Assembly: GCF_003367245.1 (NCBI RefSeq)
Contig: NZ_QRGR01000007.1
Coordinates: 186,001 to 250,000 of the forward strand
Length of the DNA: 64,000 nucleotides
Reading direction: 5' to 3'
Source: Pontibacter diazotrophicus
Lineage (GTDB): Bacteria; Bacteroidota; Bacteroidia; Cytophagales; Hymenobacteraceae
Positions 1 through 8,052 of this stretch are shown here, piece after piece. Each line of letters begins with the position of its first letter. Within the stretch, counting starts at the first letter, position 1. Under the pieces are notes generated by a model, which saw nothing but the letters and a program-made list of their open reading frames with translations, made no database searches and was not told the origin of the DNA. The position numbers and the translations under genes were made by a program.

Positions 1-1043
1 CCTGCAAAGTCTAGCTGGGCAATTTTATTAAGAATAGCATAATAGCCTTCTGCCTCTTTCGGGTTCAGGCCTGCCAGCGGGAACAGTACTTCCTTCTCAA
101 ACTGAATACGTTCGGCGGCAGGAAAGGCAACCTCCACGCCGTAGTTGGCGCTGCCTTCCGCAATCAGCGACTGTGGGCTGAACAGCGGGTACACGGAATA
201 CTCTTTCCAGCCACGGTTGTTTACCAGTTCTTCCTCCAGCAGCACGTTGTACACATGGTGCCCCGGGTACCCCTCGTGTCCGGCCAGGTCTATGGCGCGC
301 TCAATGTTGATCGGAAAATCTGTGTTAATCTGAATCAGGCTATAACTGTTGCCTTTAAAGTAGTTGTATCCTGACCACGGTTTGTCTGTGACATACTCTA
401 CCTTGAAGTTTTCATTTTCAGGCAAATCATAATGGGCTTTGGTTCTTCTGCGCGCCTCTGTGATGGCAGCCTGAAATACGGTGTCGAGTTTTTCCTTTGG
501 AATAACGAATCGGAAGCGGTAAGCAGCCCAACGGTCTGCAATGCTGCCTTCACCAGGAAGCGCCGTATCCAGCGTCTGCAGCAGCGAATCGAAGTAAGTG
601 AATTCGTAGTGCGGTGGTACGGCATCATAAAGCAGTTTTGCCTCTTCATCAAAAGAAAGCTTTCTGCCCTGCATCATCTCCACCTTCGTGATGCTGGCCA
701 GCACCTGTTTCTGCAGCATCGCTATTCTTCTTTTCTCCAGCGCCGTTAGCCCGATGGTGTCCTGCGCCATAAGTCCTTGTTGTACCAGTTGTAACTCCTG
801 CAGCAGCGTTTCTCCCGGAAAAGTATCAGCAGGAGCGGAGGTCGGCTTCCATTCTTCCGGACCATAATAGGCATCCACAAAGTCGCTGTCGTATTGGCCA
901 ATCCGCAGCAGCGTTTTTACATACTGTTCTGCCAGTACATCCATGGGTGGTACAGGTGCCTCCTGCTGCTTTGCAGGCGCACAAGCCCCGAGCAAAGCCA
1001 GGCAAACGAAGGGTAAGAGGTTCTTCAGGTAGTAGAACTTCAT
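1..1043 (-). CDS. DUF885-type metallopeptidase lipoprotein, C-terminus outside window
   Basis: The reading frame runs from an ATG at 1043 off the left edge, so only about 347 N-terminal residues are visible. It starts with a short hydrophobic signal ending in LLGACAPA, a lipobox, so the product is probably a lipoprotein. Residues 256-263 read HEGYPGHH, the zinc-site signature of DUF885-family proteins, which are predicted M3-like metallopeptidases. A long helical region before it (QTLDTALPGEGSIADRW and neighbours) fits this family. The family commonly runs to about 550-600 residues, so roughly the last 200 are missing. The substrate is unknown. It is transcribed leftwards; the 440 bp upstream hold only a palindromic repeat. 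Confidence 0.8.
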   Translation of the reverse strand, partial: MKFYYLKNLLPFVCLALLGACAPAKQQEAPVPPMDVLAEQYVKTLLRIGQYDSDFVDAYYGPEEWKPTSAPADTFPGETLLQELQLVQQGLMAQDTIGLTALEKRRIAMLQKQVLASITKVEMMQGRKLSFDEEAKLLYDAVPPHYEFTYFDSLLQTLDTALPGEGSIADRWAAYRFRFVIPKEKLDTVFQAAITEARRRTKAHYDLPENENFKVEYVTDKPWSGYNYFKGNSYSLIQINTDFPINIERAIDLAGHEGYPGHHVYNVLLEEELVNNRGWKEYSVYPLFSPQSLIAEGSANYGVEVAFPAAERIQFEKEVLFPLAGLNPKEAEGYYAILNKIAQLDFA

Positions 1044-1484
1044 GTGGTGTCAGTTTAGCTAGAGCGCAAAAAGTAGTGTAAGCTAATATTTATATAAATA
1101 AAAATCCTGGGATGCTCAGAATATGTTTGTTGGCTTTGAGGCAGCACTTCTTCAGTAACCTTTCATGAGCCCAAATTCCAAGTAATTTAATCCTTTCTCA
1201 AACTATACTCCATTTAGAAGTAGGGAGGTGGATATCTAATAACACATTTCTGAAGCGAATAAGCATTATAGTATGGACATACCTAATATGTAACTCAAGT
1301 TGGGATTTTTTTTGTATCTGAAATGAACCCACCCCTAACCCCTCCGAGGAGGGGAATCTTCTTTCTAGGCCAAAATTCCCCTCTTGGGAGGGGTAGGGGT
1401 GGGTAATCAACGGTAGTGAAATGTGAAAATCGCAACTTGAGTTATGTATATAATCTGCACTGTGCTGCCTCTTTTATTCAGCTG
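1044..1484. other. Gene-free stretch holding one palindromic repeat
   Basis: No credible gene is seen. Short open frames across 1198-1410 merely translate the GC-rich inverted repeat at 1327-1404. The rest is AT-rich and would hold the promoter of the leftward peptidase gene and the 3' end of the LysR gene. Confidence 0.6.
1327..1404. repeat. Short inverted-repeat element with CCACCCCT boxes (gene-less)
   Basis: The left arm carries CCCACCCCTAACCCCTCC followed by GAGGAGGGG. The right arm carries CCCCTCTTGGGAGGGG followed by TAGGGGTGGG. The arms are near-perfect inverted copies around an 18-20 bp AT-rich centre. Each arm is a small hairpin plus an outer CCACCCCT box, the architecture that bounds the DUF559 gene at 25.3-25.9 kb. 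It therefore looks like a gene-less, MITE-like relative of that element. Confidence 0.75.
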
Positions 1485-2378
1485 TCAGTTACCATCTGCG
1501 ACATACTTACCGGCTGCTTCCGACACCTGTTGCAGAATGTTCTTCAGCACAGGGCTGTTGTCGTTCTTGCGCCATGTCACGTAGAGGTTCATTTTGTAGG
1601 GTAGGGTGATAAAGCGCACATTGGGCAATGCACTGAAAGAGTAAGAGTACGGCAGGATGGACACGCCAAGCCCCTTGGAGACCAGCCCGAGAACCATTCC
1701 CCCGAAGTCCGTTTCGATGCGCACATCAGGCGTGAAGCTGTGGTCTTCGAGAATCTGCCGAAGGCTTGAGGTGTAAAATGTTGTCTGCGCCAGGTTTGAC
1801 AGGATAAACTTCTCATTCTCTAAATCGTGAAGCCCCGTAAAGTTTTGCTCGTTTAAGTGATGGTTCGAGGGCACGACAAGGGCGAACGGCTCTGAGTACA
1901 GGCAGATTGACTGCAACGACGGGTTTCCAGCGGGGTCACGCCTGAACGCCATGTCCATCTGGTAACTTAACAGCAACTGCTCAAAGCTGATGTCGGTCGG
2001 CTCCACCAACTCCACCTTCAACTCCGGTAAGGTGCGGGATATACTGGCGATTAGATCTGGCATGAAGCCATACGTGATAGAACCGGGGTAACCGATTCTC
2101 ACCGTGCCGAACGCCCCCTCATGTATCTTTCTCGCCTGCAGGTGGATGCGGTTTATCTCATCGAGCAGAGGCAGCCATTGGTCTCTGAGGAATGCACCAG
2201 CCTCGGTCAGTTTCACGCTCCGCTTATTTCTTTCAAAAAGCCGCACCCCAAGTTCATCCTCCAATGCTTTGATTTGCCTGCTGAGCGCAGACTGCGTGAT
2301 GTACATGCGTTCGGCAGTATTCCAGAAGTGCAGTTCCTGTGACAGTGCCAGAAAGTATTTTATCTGCTGAATCTCCAT
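1485..2378 (-). CDS. LysR-family transcriptional regulator
   Basis: The 297-residue product has the standard LysR layout and length. Residues 1-60 form a winged helix-turn-helix with the typical QSALSRQIKALEDELGVRLF pattern. The rest is a periplasmic-binding-protein-like effector domain, with GxxxLP-type strands near FGTVRIGYPGS and LVSKGLGVSILP. Such proteins bind DNA as tetramers and respond to a small co-inducer, which cannot be guessed here. The gene points away from a small membrane-protein gene starting at 2477. The roughly 100 bp between the two starts is the likely operator region, and the membrane protein is the most likely neighbouring target. Confidence 0.92.
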   Translation of the reverse strand: MEIQQIKYFLALSQELHFWNTAERMYITQSALSRQIKALEDELGVRLFERNKRSVKLTEAGAFLRDQWLPLLDEINRIHLQARKIHEGAFGTVRIGYPGSITYGFMPDLIASISRTLPELKVELVEPTDISFEQLLLSYQMDMAFRRDPAGNPSLQSICLYSEPFALVVPSNHHLNEQNFTGLHDLENEKFILSNLAQTTFYTSSLRQILEDHSFTPDVRIETDFGGMVLGLVSKGLGVSILPYSYSFSALPNVRFITLPYKMNLYVTWRKNDNSPVLKNILQQVSEAAGKYVADGN

Positions 2379-2476
2379 TTACACTAATCTGATTTTCGCA
2401 TTAGTCAAGCCAATATTAGCATTTTTATGCTCATCCGCATACACTTACTTTGCCATAACTATTAATATGCAACGCC

Positions 2477-2734
2477 ATGGTGTCACAACGAAAACATGTA
2501 TGGGAAGGGATAGGTTGGGTAGGAGCCCTCTTTTCGCTTTTGGCTTTTAGCCTGAACAGCCTGGGTGCTGTCAGCAGTCAATCTGTGGAGTATCTGGGGA
2601 TGAATATCGTTGGCTGCTTCTTCATGATTCTATACGCAGTTTCAAAGAAAGCACACGCGAGTTGGGTGCTTAACGCCATCTTTTTATTAGTGGCTGTTTT
2701 TGCGTTGGTTAGGGTTTATATGATGCAACTATAA
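2477..2734 (+). CDS. Small integral membrane protein, CBU_0592-like
   Basis: The 85-residue product has three hydrophobic segments at about 12-32, 40-56 and 64-82, separated by short charged loops. The pattern, an N-terminal WEGIGWVG stretch and a central NIVGCFFMILYAVSKKA, resembles the small CBU_0592-type membrane proteins, which have no established function. It is divergent from the LysR regulator and may be controlled by it (inference from position only). Confidence 0.6.
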   Translation: MVSQRKHVWEGIGWVGALFSLLAFSLNSLGAVSSQSVEYLGMNIVGCFFMILYAVSKKAHASWVLNAIFLLVAVFALVRVYMMQL

Positions 2735-2787
2735 CTGATATCCTGTAACGGTCAGTCAAGCATTCTATTAATCTTCTTAAATGGCTA

Positions 2788-3192
2788 CTATGACAACAGC
2801 CAAACCATTGCTTCATCCCTGTTGGCGAAACTCTTAAACTCCAATGGCAGGTTCAGTTCTAGCCTAAGCTCTGCGGAAAGCTTGTCCGCCTGTTTCTCAC
2901 GTTCAGTATCTGTGGTGCTGATGCGTGCTATTTTCTTCAGGCAGGTTTCTCTCATGTCTATGCCGAACTTCAGTGTAATGGCTTTGTAGGCTTCATCTTC
3001 AACCTCCATAACAGATTCGCTGGAATCAAGCAGAAGCTTTTTTATGTCGTAGTTTATGATGCTTTCAATGATAAGGCCCAAGCAAAAGCTCACGTCTTCC
3101 GTGCCAAACTCATGCACGTTCGGCATTGTGGTTGTTAAAATCCCAGTTTCAGGGTTATAATCAAGGGTGACTATGCCGCTGTAGATTATCAT
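2788..3192 (-). CDS. Conserved hypothetical protein, SpoIIAA/STAS-like
   Basis: The 134-residue product is soluble, with no signal peptide. Alternating strands and helices (GIVTLDYNPETGILTT, then IINYDIKKLLLDSSE, then a closing FANRDEAMVWL) resemble STAS-like proteins of the SpoIIAA-like type often found in this group. Identity is not certain. A short piece similar to its C-terminal end lies just upstream at 3315-3366, suggesting a lost tandem paralog. No operon partner is evident. Confidence 0.6.
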   Translation of the reverse strand: MIIYSGIVTLDYNPETGILTTTMPNVHEFGTEDVSFCLGLIIESIINYDIKKLLLDSSESVMEVEDEAYKAITLKFGIDMRETCLKKIARISTTDTEREKQADKLSAELRLELNLPLEFKSFANRDEAMVWLLS

Positions 3193-3314
3193 TACGTTGT
3201 TTAATAGCTTAAAAAGGGCGGTAGAACAAGCTATTAAGTTAGCACTTTCTCCGAATTTTTCAATGCATACGGGCTTTAGGGTATCCTTGAACTGAAAATT
3301 GGCGGCTACAGCGA

Positions 3315-3366
3315 CTTAACTTGCCATTAGCCACTCCATGGCATCGGCCTTACTGGCGAAGTGACA
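3315..3366 (-). pseudogene. C-terminal remnant of a paralog of the preceding gene
   Basis: On the minus strand this stretch encodes CHFASKADAMEWLMAS followed by a stop and is preceded by an in-frame stop. It resembles the last residues of the intact neighbour, which end SFANRDEAMVWLLS. The rest of the paralog is gone; the intact gene starts about 120 bp further on. It looks like a degraded tandem duplicate. Confidence 0.5.
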
Positions 3367-3390
3367 TTAGTTAAAACACCGCCTAATACA

Positions 3391-3431
3391 ATAAAAAACG
3401 CCTTGCAAAGTCATTTTACAAGGCGTTTTCT
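3391..3431 (-). terminator. Intrinsic terminator of tRNA-Arg
   Basis: AAAACGCCTTG at 3395-3405 and CAAGGCGTTTT at 3419-3429 form a perfect 11-bp stem with a 13-nt loop. On the minus strand it is followed by a T-run, directly downstream of the tRNA 3' end. Confidence 0.8.
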
Positions 3432-3439
3432 TCCATTTG

Positions 3440-3513
3440 TGCACCCGAGAGGATTCGAACCCCTAACCCTCGGAGCCGAAATCCGATATTCTATCCAGTT
3501 GAACTACGGGTGC
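3440..3513 (-). tRNA. tRNA-Arg (anticodon UCG)
   Basis: The minus strand folds as a complete cloverleaf. The acceptor stem GCACCCG pairs with CGGGTGC, with discriminator A. The D-arm contains GTTC and GGAT. The anticodon arm is TCGGA-TTTCGGC-TCCGA, giving anticodon TCG. The T-arm contains TTCGAAT. CCA is not encoded. Anticodon UCG reads CGA and related arginine codons. Confidence 0.93.
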
Positions 3514-3523
3514 AGTGCGTGTG

Positions 3524-3531
3524 CAAAAATA
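3524..3531 (-). promoter_or_regulatory. Probable -7 element of tRNA-Arg
   Basis: The minus strand reads TATTTTTG about 11 nt before the mature tRNA 5' end and matches the Bacteroidota -7 consensus TAnnTTTG. A clear -33 TTG at the usual 19-21 nt spacing is not seen, so support is partial. Confidence 0.5.
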
Positions 3532-3698
3532 GGAACTAAGCTGATAAAAGAAAACATTCGGCTGCAAAATTTCTACCTGCTTTTCCTTTCCTGTCATAGG
3601 CTGCTCACTTACAGCCCTTTGCTTGTTTTCTAAAACATTCCGCTTTGCTCTATAGTTAAATAGATAATACAGAACACAATTAAACGTATAAAAACACT

Positions 3699-4112
3699 AT
3701 GGAGAAAATATATACGGCAGAGGTAACTGCCACAGGCGGCCGCAAAGGTCATGTAAAATCAACAGACGGCGTAATTGACATGGCCTTGACTGTGCCGGTA
3801 GGAATGAGCAGTGGAGGTAAGACAAATCCGGAGCAGCTCTTTGCTGCAGGCTACGCAGCCTGTTTTCAGAGTGCTTTGATGGTGGTGTCTGCGAAGCATC
3901 AGGAACAACTGGACCCCAGCTCAACCGTGACGGCACATGTTGATTTATTAAAGAAGGACGATGGAGGGTATGCCCTGGGAGTAAAGCTGGCGGTAGACCT
4001 GAAGGGCGTTGACAAAGACAAAGCTAAAAAGATGGTGGACGAAGCACATCAAATCTGCCCTTACTCTGTCGGCACACGCGGCAATATAGAAGTGGACCTG
4101 CAAGTCGTGTAA
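3699..4112 (+). CDS. ohr: Organic hydroperoxide resistance protein (Ohr/OsmC family)
   Basis: The 137-residue product is the full length of Ohr peroxidases. These cytoplasmic homodimers reduce organic hydroperoxides using two cysteines recycled by a lipoylated partner. The peroxidatic cysteine is C55 in AACFQSAL and the resolving cysteine is C120 in CPYSVGTRGN. R15 in the N-terminal GGRKGH motif and E45 in NPEQLFAAGYA fit the active-site network. CPYSxGTRGN favours the Ohr over the OsmC branch. The gene is monocistronic and converges on sucC; the two share a long hairpin between them. No OhrR-type regulator is adjacent. Confidence 0.93.
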   Translation: MEKIYTAEVTATGGRKGHVKSTDGVIDMALTVPVGMSSGGKTNPEQLFAAGYAACFQSALMVVSAKHQEQLDPSSTVTAHVDLLKKDDGGYALGVKLAVDLKGVDKDKAKKMVDEAHQICPYSVGTRGNIEVDLQVV

Positions 4113-4121
4113 GTTTCTTTA

Positions 4122-4308
4122 AGTTAGAGAGTTAGAGGGTTAAAGAGTTAGAAAGTTATTTTGAGTTAGGAAGTTGAAGAGGGGAGACTGCTGCAATCAG
4201 TTTGTTGTATCCGGTGGGGTAGAGATGAAGGTAGGGCAGGGACAATTTATAGCAAACGTGAATTTCAGAAACTCTCTAACTCTCTAAATCCCAAACTTTC
4301 TAACTTTT
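4122..4308. repeat. Low-complexity AGTTAGA word repeats in inverted orientation
   Basis: Between ohr and sucC, the left part (4122-4170) repeats AGTTAGAGAGTTAGAG-like words. The right part (about 4269-4308) repeats the complement, CTCTAACTCTCTAA. Together they could fold as a long imperfect hairpin. Similar word-repeat patches with other sequences occur at other gene ends in this window. Confidence 0.6.
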
Positions 4309-4379
4309 CCTGCAAGCATATAAAACAGAAAAGGCTGCCAATTATGGCAGCCTTTTCTGTTTTATATGCTTGCAGGAAA
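4306..4379. terminator. Perfect 35-bp stem hairpin, shared terminator of ohr and sucC
   Basis: Positions 4306-4340 and 4345-4379 are exact reverse complements around a 4-nt ATTA loop, checked pair by pair. The core AAAAGGCTGCCA...TGGCAGCCTTTT provides A/T tracts on both sides, so it can terminate in both directions. It begins one base after the sucC stop codon, and ohr ends about 190 bp away on the other side. The stem is far longer than an ordinary terminator needs. Confidence 0.85.
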
Positions 4380-5576
4380 CTACGCTTCTGCTAATACTTG
4401 CTCTACTTTTTCAGCAGCTTCTTTTAATACAACAGCTGAGTAAACTTTCAGGCCGGACTCATCGATGATGCGGGCGCCTTCTTCCGCATTGGTACCTTGC
4501 AGACGAACGATGATTGGAACACGGATGTCGCCGATGTTCTTGTATGCTTCCACTACACCGTTGGCAACACGGTCGCAACGTACGATACCGCCAAAGATGT
4601 TGATCAGGATAGCCTTTACATTCGGGTCTTTCAGGATGATGCGGAAACCAGCTTCAACCGTCTGTGCGTTTGCCCCACCCCCTACGTCCAGGAAGTTAGC
4701 AGGCTCACCGCCGGAAAGTTTGATGATGTCCATCGTTGCCATCGCCAGACCTGCTCCGTTTACCATACAGCCAACGTTACCGTCCAGCTTTACATAGTTC
4801 AGGTTGTGCTCACCAGCTTCAACTTCCAATGGATCTTCCTCAGTGATGTCACGCAGGTTCGCCAGGTCTTTGTGGCGGAACAGGGCGTTATCGTCAAGGT
4901 CAACCTTTGCGTCAACAGCTAATATTTTATTGTCTGATGTTTTCAGTACCGGGTTGATTTCGAACATAGAAGAGTCCGTATCAACATAAGCCTTGTAGAG
5001 GTTGGTCACAAACTTCACCATCTCTTTAAAAGCAGCTCCTTCCAAACCAAAGGCAAAGGCAACTTTGCGGGCCTGGAAGCCCTGCAGCCCTACTGCCGGG
5101 TCAATCCACTCTTTGATGATTTTCTCAGGAGTTTTCTCTGCTACCTCCTCAATGTCCATACCACCTTCGGTAGAGGCCATGATCACGTTCATGCCTTTCG
5201 CACGGTCCAGCAGGATGCTCAGGTAATACTCTTTTGGCTCAGACTCGCCCGGGTAGTAAACGTCCTGTGCTATCAGCACCTTGTTTACTTTCTTGCCTTC
5301 AGGTCCGGTTTGGTGCGTTACCAGCTGCATGCCGATAATCTGCTCAGAAATTTCTCTCACCTGGTCCAGGTTCTTGGCCAGCTTTACACCGCCACCTTTA
5401 CCACGGCCACCCGCATGGATCTGCGCCTTGATAACGTGCCAGCTGCTGCCAGTCTCTTCTGTCAGTTTCTTTGCAGCCTCTACAGCTTGCTCTGGCGTGT
5501 CAGCCACGATTCCTTCCTGGATGCGTACGCCATAGCCTTTTAAAATCTCTTTAGCCTGATATTCGTGTATGTTCAT
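4380..5576 (-). CDS. sucC: Succinyl-CoA synthetase beta subunit (ADP-forming type)
   Basis: The product catalyses, with SucD, the reversible conversion of succinyl-CoA plus ADP and phosphate to succinate, CoA and ATP in the TCA cycle. From the chosen ATG at 5576 it is 398 residues, matching SucC, and begins MNIHEYQAKEILKGYGV as the family does. A GTG at 5600 would add eight atypical residues and lies near the likely transcription start, so it is rejected. An N-terminal ATP-grasp domain carries AGGRGKGGGVKLA. The C-terminal CoA-ligase domain shows GNVGCMVNGAGLAMATMD, a GGGAN motif and NIFGGIVRCD. No sucD is adjacent, which is common in this phylum. Confidence 0.95.
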   Translation of the reverse strand: MNIHEYQAKEILKGYGVRIQEGIVADTPEQAVEAAKKLTEETGSSWHVIKAQIHAGGRGKGGGVKLAKNLDQVREISEQIIGMQLVTHQTGPEGKKVNKVLIAQDVYYPGESEPKEYYLSILLDRAKGMNVIMASTEGGMDIEEVAEKTPEKIIKEWIDPAVGLQGFQARKVAFAFGLEGAAFKEMVKFVTNLYKAYVDTDSSMFEINPVLKTSDNKILAVDAKVDLDDNALFRHKDLANLRDITEEDPLEVEAGEHNLNYVKLDGNVGCMVNGAGLAMATMDIIKLSGGEPANFLDVGGGANAQTVEAGFRIILKDPNVKAILINIFGGIVRCDRVANGVVEAYKNIGDIRVPIIVRLQGTNAEEGARIIDESGLKVYSAVVLKEAAEKVEQVLAEA

Positions 5577-5786
5577 GCTTTCAGTTTTAATGGACGCCAC
5601 GAAATTAAGTTTTTATTCCCTGAGATTCAAGAAAAGCTTTTTTTAAATATAAGCACGCTGGCCGCAGATACTGCGCCTGCTGTGTGTGTCGCTGCTCTTA
5701 TTAATAGCGCCATTGCAACGTGGAAGGTCCTGAAGGAGTAAGTAAGGGAGTAATTAGATGAATCAACCTGAATATAGCAGACACTT

Positions 5787-6875
5787 ATGCTTGATATTTA
5801 TACTTACGCTAAACGAGTAGCTATTGCTGCTCTTATTGTACTTCTGATAGTCGCTGGCTTTTACATGCTGAGCCAGTACGGCTATTTCTTTCTGCTGGTG
5901 TTTGCCGGTATTCTGCTAGCGGTGCTCTTCTGCGGCATGACGGACTGGATAGTAAGGAAGGTGCATATGAAGCGGGCAATTGCTTTGGCGATCTCAGTGT
6001 TGTTCTTTTTCGGGTTGTTGTTTGCGGCTTTCTGGTTTGTGGCCCCCACCGTGGGGGAGCAGTTTCAGCAAATGAGACAGACCATACCTGAGTCACTAGA
6101 CCGGGTACAGGACTGGCTCAGCGAGCAAAGATGGGGAGAGCAGTTGTTGAGTCAGATACCTGAGGACCCCAGCAGCATGCTTCCCGAGCAAGAGCAAATC
6201 CTGTCGCAGGCGGGAGGGGCCTTTTCCACTACACTCGGTTTCCTGGCAGATTTGTTCATTGTCATCATCACAGCCTTGTTTTTTGCGTCTGATCCGGCGC
6301 TGTATACCCGTGGTTTAGCCAAACTCTTCCCTGTCCGGACGCGCCCCCGTCTGATGGAAGTGCTTACCAGGTGCTACCATGACCTGAGAATGTGGTTGAT
6401 TGGTATGCTGGCAGCGATGGCTATTATCGGGATAAGCACAGCAATCGGATACAGTATCATCGGTTTACCGATGGCATTTGCCCTGGCCTTGATTGCCTTC
6501 CTGTTTGCTTTTGTTCCCAACATCGGCCCCTGGATTGCGGGTATACCTGCCGTGCTGATTGGGTTGTTGGAAGGACCTGACATGGCTTTGACTGTACTAT
6601 TGGTATATGGCGGTATTCAAATAGTGGAAAGCTGGATAATCACACCTATTATCTTTCAGAAAACAGTGGCACTGCCGCCAGCCTTGCTGCTTTTCTTTCA
6701 GGTATTACTGGGTTTGGTGCAGGGAGGCCTGGGGCTTTTAATGGCAGCGCCAATACTGGCTGTATTGTTGGTGTTTATACAGGAACTTTATGTAAAGGAT
6801 GTGTTGGAAGCTAAGCCTGAGGATGCCAGCGCATCAGATGTGCCGGAAAGCGCCCGGGCGACTGCAAAGAGATAG
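5787..6875 (+). CDS. AI-2E family transporter (PerM-like permease)
   Basis: The 362-residue product has the AI-2E/PerM layout. Two or three membrane segments occupy the first 80 residues. A soluble amphipathic segment (about 85-150) contains EQFQQMRQTIPESLDRVQDW. Then follow four to five membrane segments, including the conserved FVPNIGPWIAGIPAVLIGL and ESWIITPIIF signatures. Members export varied substrates (AI-2 in a few, Na+/H+ exchange in others), so the substrate is unassigned. The C-terminal 25 residues are polar and probably cytoplasmic. The gene stands alone, 120 bp before an ABC ATPase gene. Confidence 0.9.
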   Translation: MLDIYTYAKRVAIAALIVLLIVAGFYMLSQYGYFFLLVFAGILLAVLFCGMTDWIVRKVHMKRAIALAISVLFFFGLLFAAFWFVAPTVGEQFQQMRQTIPESLDRVQDWLSEQRWGEQLLSQIPEDPSSMLPEQEQILSQAGGAFSTTLGFLADLFIVIITALFFASDPALYTRGLAKLFPVRTRPRLMEVLTRCYHDLRMWLIGMLAAMAIIGISTAIGYSIIGLPMAFALALIAFLFAFVPNIGPWIAGIPAVLIGLLEGPDMALTVLLVYGGIQIVESWIITPIIFQKTVALPPALLLFFQVLLGLVQGGLGLLMAAPILAVLLVFIQELYVKDVLEAKPEDASASDVPESARATAKR

Positions 6876-6997
6876 CTTAATTTACAATTCGCCGTGCTGC
6901 CACAAAAACGATAGGGCGTTGCTAAAGTATAACCGTTGTTTTGTAGCTTTGGCAGACTCTTTGTATTCATCATACGCATACACAATACCCTTCTATA

Positions 6998-7651
6998 GTG
7001 CTGCAGGTAACAAACATATATAAGAAATACGGTTCGCTGGAGGTGCTCAAGGGCATCGATTTGACAATTTCCGCTGGTGAGGTAGTCTCTATTGTAGGGG
7101 CTTCAGGAGCCGGAAAAAGCACTTTGCTACACATACTAGGCACCCTCGACACAACAGACAAAGGCGAGGTGCTTTTTGATGGCAAAAACATAGCAAAGAT
7201 GAATGCCTCTGAAATGGCGCGTTTCCGGAACAAGCACGTTGGCTTTATCTTTCAGTTCCATAACCTGTTGCCAGAGTTCACGGCTTTAGAGAATGCTTGC
7301 TTGCCTGGCTTTCTGGCCGGAAGGCCTGAAAAGGAAGTGCGGGAGCAGGCAGAGCAGCTCCTGCAGATGCTTGGCCTGTCGCACCGCCTGGAACATAAGC
7401 CCTCCGAAATGTCAGGTGGGGAGCAGCAGCGTACTGCCGTGGCCCGGGCGCTTATCAACTCTCCCCGCATTATCTTCGCGGATGAACCGAGTGGTAACCT
7501 CGATTCGCAGAATGCGCAGGAACTGCATGAGATATTTTTCCGCCTGCGGGATGAGTTTAACCAGACGTTCGTAATTGTGACGCACAACGAGCAGCTAGCT
7601 GGTATGGCCGATCGCACGCTGGTCATGAAAGACGGTGTAATAGTCGATTAA
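6998..7651 (+). CDS. ABC transporter ATP-binding protein, LolD/MacB type
   Basis: The 217-residue product is a single nucleotide-binding domain. It has Walker [10 protein letters not shown] (about 34-42), Q-loop [15 protein letters not shown], signature MSGGEQQR, Walker [14 protein letters not shown] and an H-loop THN. The [15 protein letters not shown] and SGNLDS motifs place it with LolD/MacB-like ATPases that work with FtsX-type permeases, for example in outer-membrane lipoprotein release. The permease is not adjacent, so the partner is inferred. Translation begins at a GTG; no ATG precedes the conserved start. Confidence 0.93.
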   Translation: MLQVTNIYKKYGSLEVLKGIDLTISAGEVVSIVGASGAGKSTLLHILGTLDTTDKGEVLFDGKNIAKMNASEMARFRNKHVGFIFQFHNLLPEFTALENACLPGFLAGRPEKEVREQAEQLLQMLGLSHRLEHKPSEMSGGEQQRTAVARALINSPRIIFADEPSGNLDSQNAQELHEIFFRLRDEFNQTFVIVTHNEQLAGMADRTLVMKDGVIVD

Positions 7652-7792
7652 GTAATTTTCCGCCGGTTCATGAATTTGAATGATGAACGGTTTATGCGGA
7701 TTTTTCTTGCCCAATCCGAGTGAGCCGTTCATTTATGAAACGGACATTTTTAAAGTACAAACCTTTAATTGGCAGCCATAAAAACCAGAACT

Positions 7793-7957
7793 ATGCTAAA
7801 AGTAATAAGTATCTTGTTTGCTGTTGTTGGTTTGGTCTACTTCTTATTTTACCCATTTTTAAAGAACTCCATCAACAGGAAAAAGCTCTTTAAATGGTTC
7901 TTTATTCTGTATATTATCTCTCTTATTGTCTCTACTGTAGGAACCTATTTCTTATAA
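7793..7957 (+). CDS. Small two-helix membrane protein
   Basis: From the ATG at 7793 the product is 54 residues, with hydrophobic segments at about 4-24 and 34-53 separated by a basic loop (KNSINRKKLFK). An upstream TTG (7769) would add eight polar residues and is less likely. The family is not recognised; the transmembrane pattern and a clean start support a real gene. It lies between the LolD-like ATPase and the convergent EF-hand lipoprotein. Confidence 0.55.
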   Translation: MLKVISILFAVVGLVYFLFYPFLKNSINRKKLFKWFFILYIISLIVSTVGTYFL

Positions 7958-8052
7958 GCAGGACGGCCTGAGTTAGAAATAGGGGAAGTTCATCCCCTTC
8001 TTCATGCTTCGCTATCATGATGCTACAGACTCACTTTCTGGGCTGCAAACAC

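Noticed and set aside
1198..1410. 70-residue minus-strand open frame
   Set aside because: It translates the GC-rich palindromic repeat; such frames arise from the repeat itself.
3361..3633. Open frame on the plus strand over the tRNA-Arg region
   Set aside because: It reads through the tRNA gene and its terminator; its protein has no independent support.
5577..5600. Eight-residue N-terminal extension of SucC from a GTG
   Set aside because: The sequence is atypical for the family and would lie at or before the likely transcription start.
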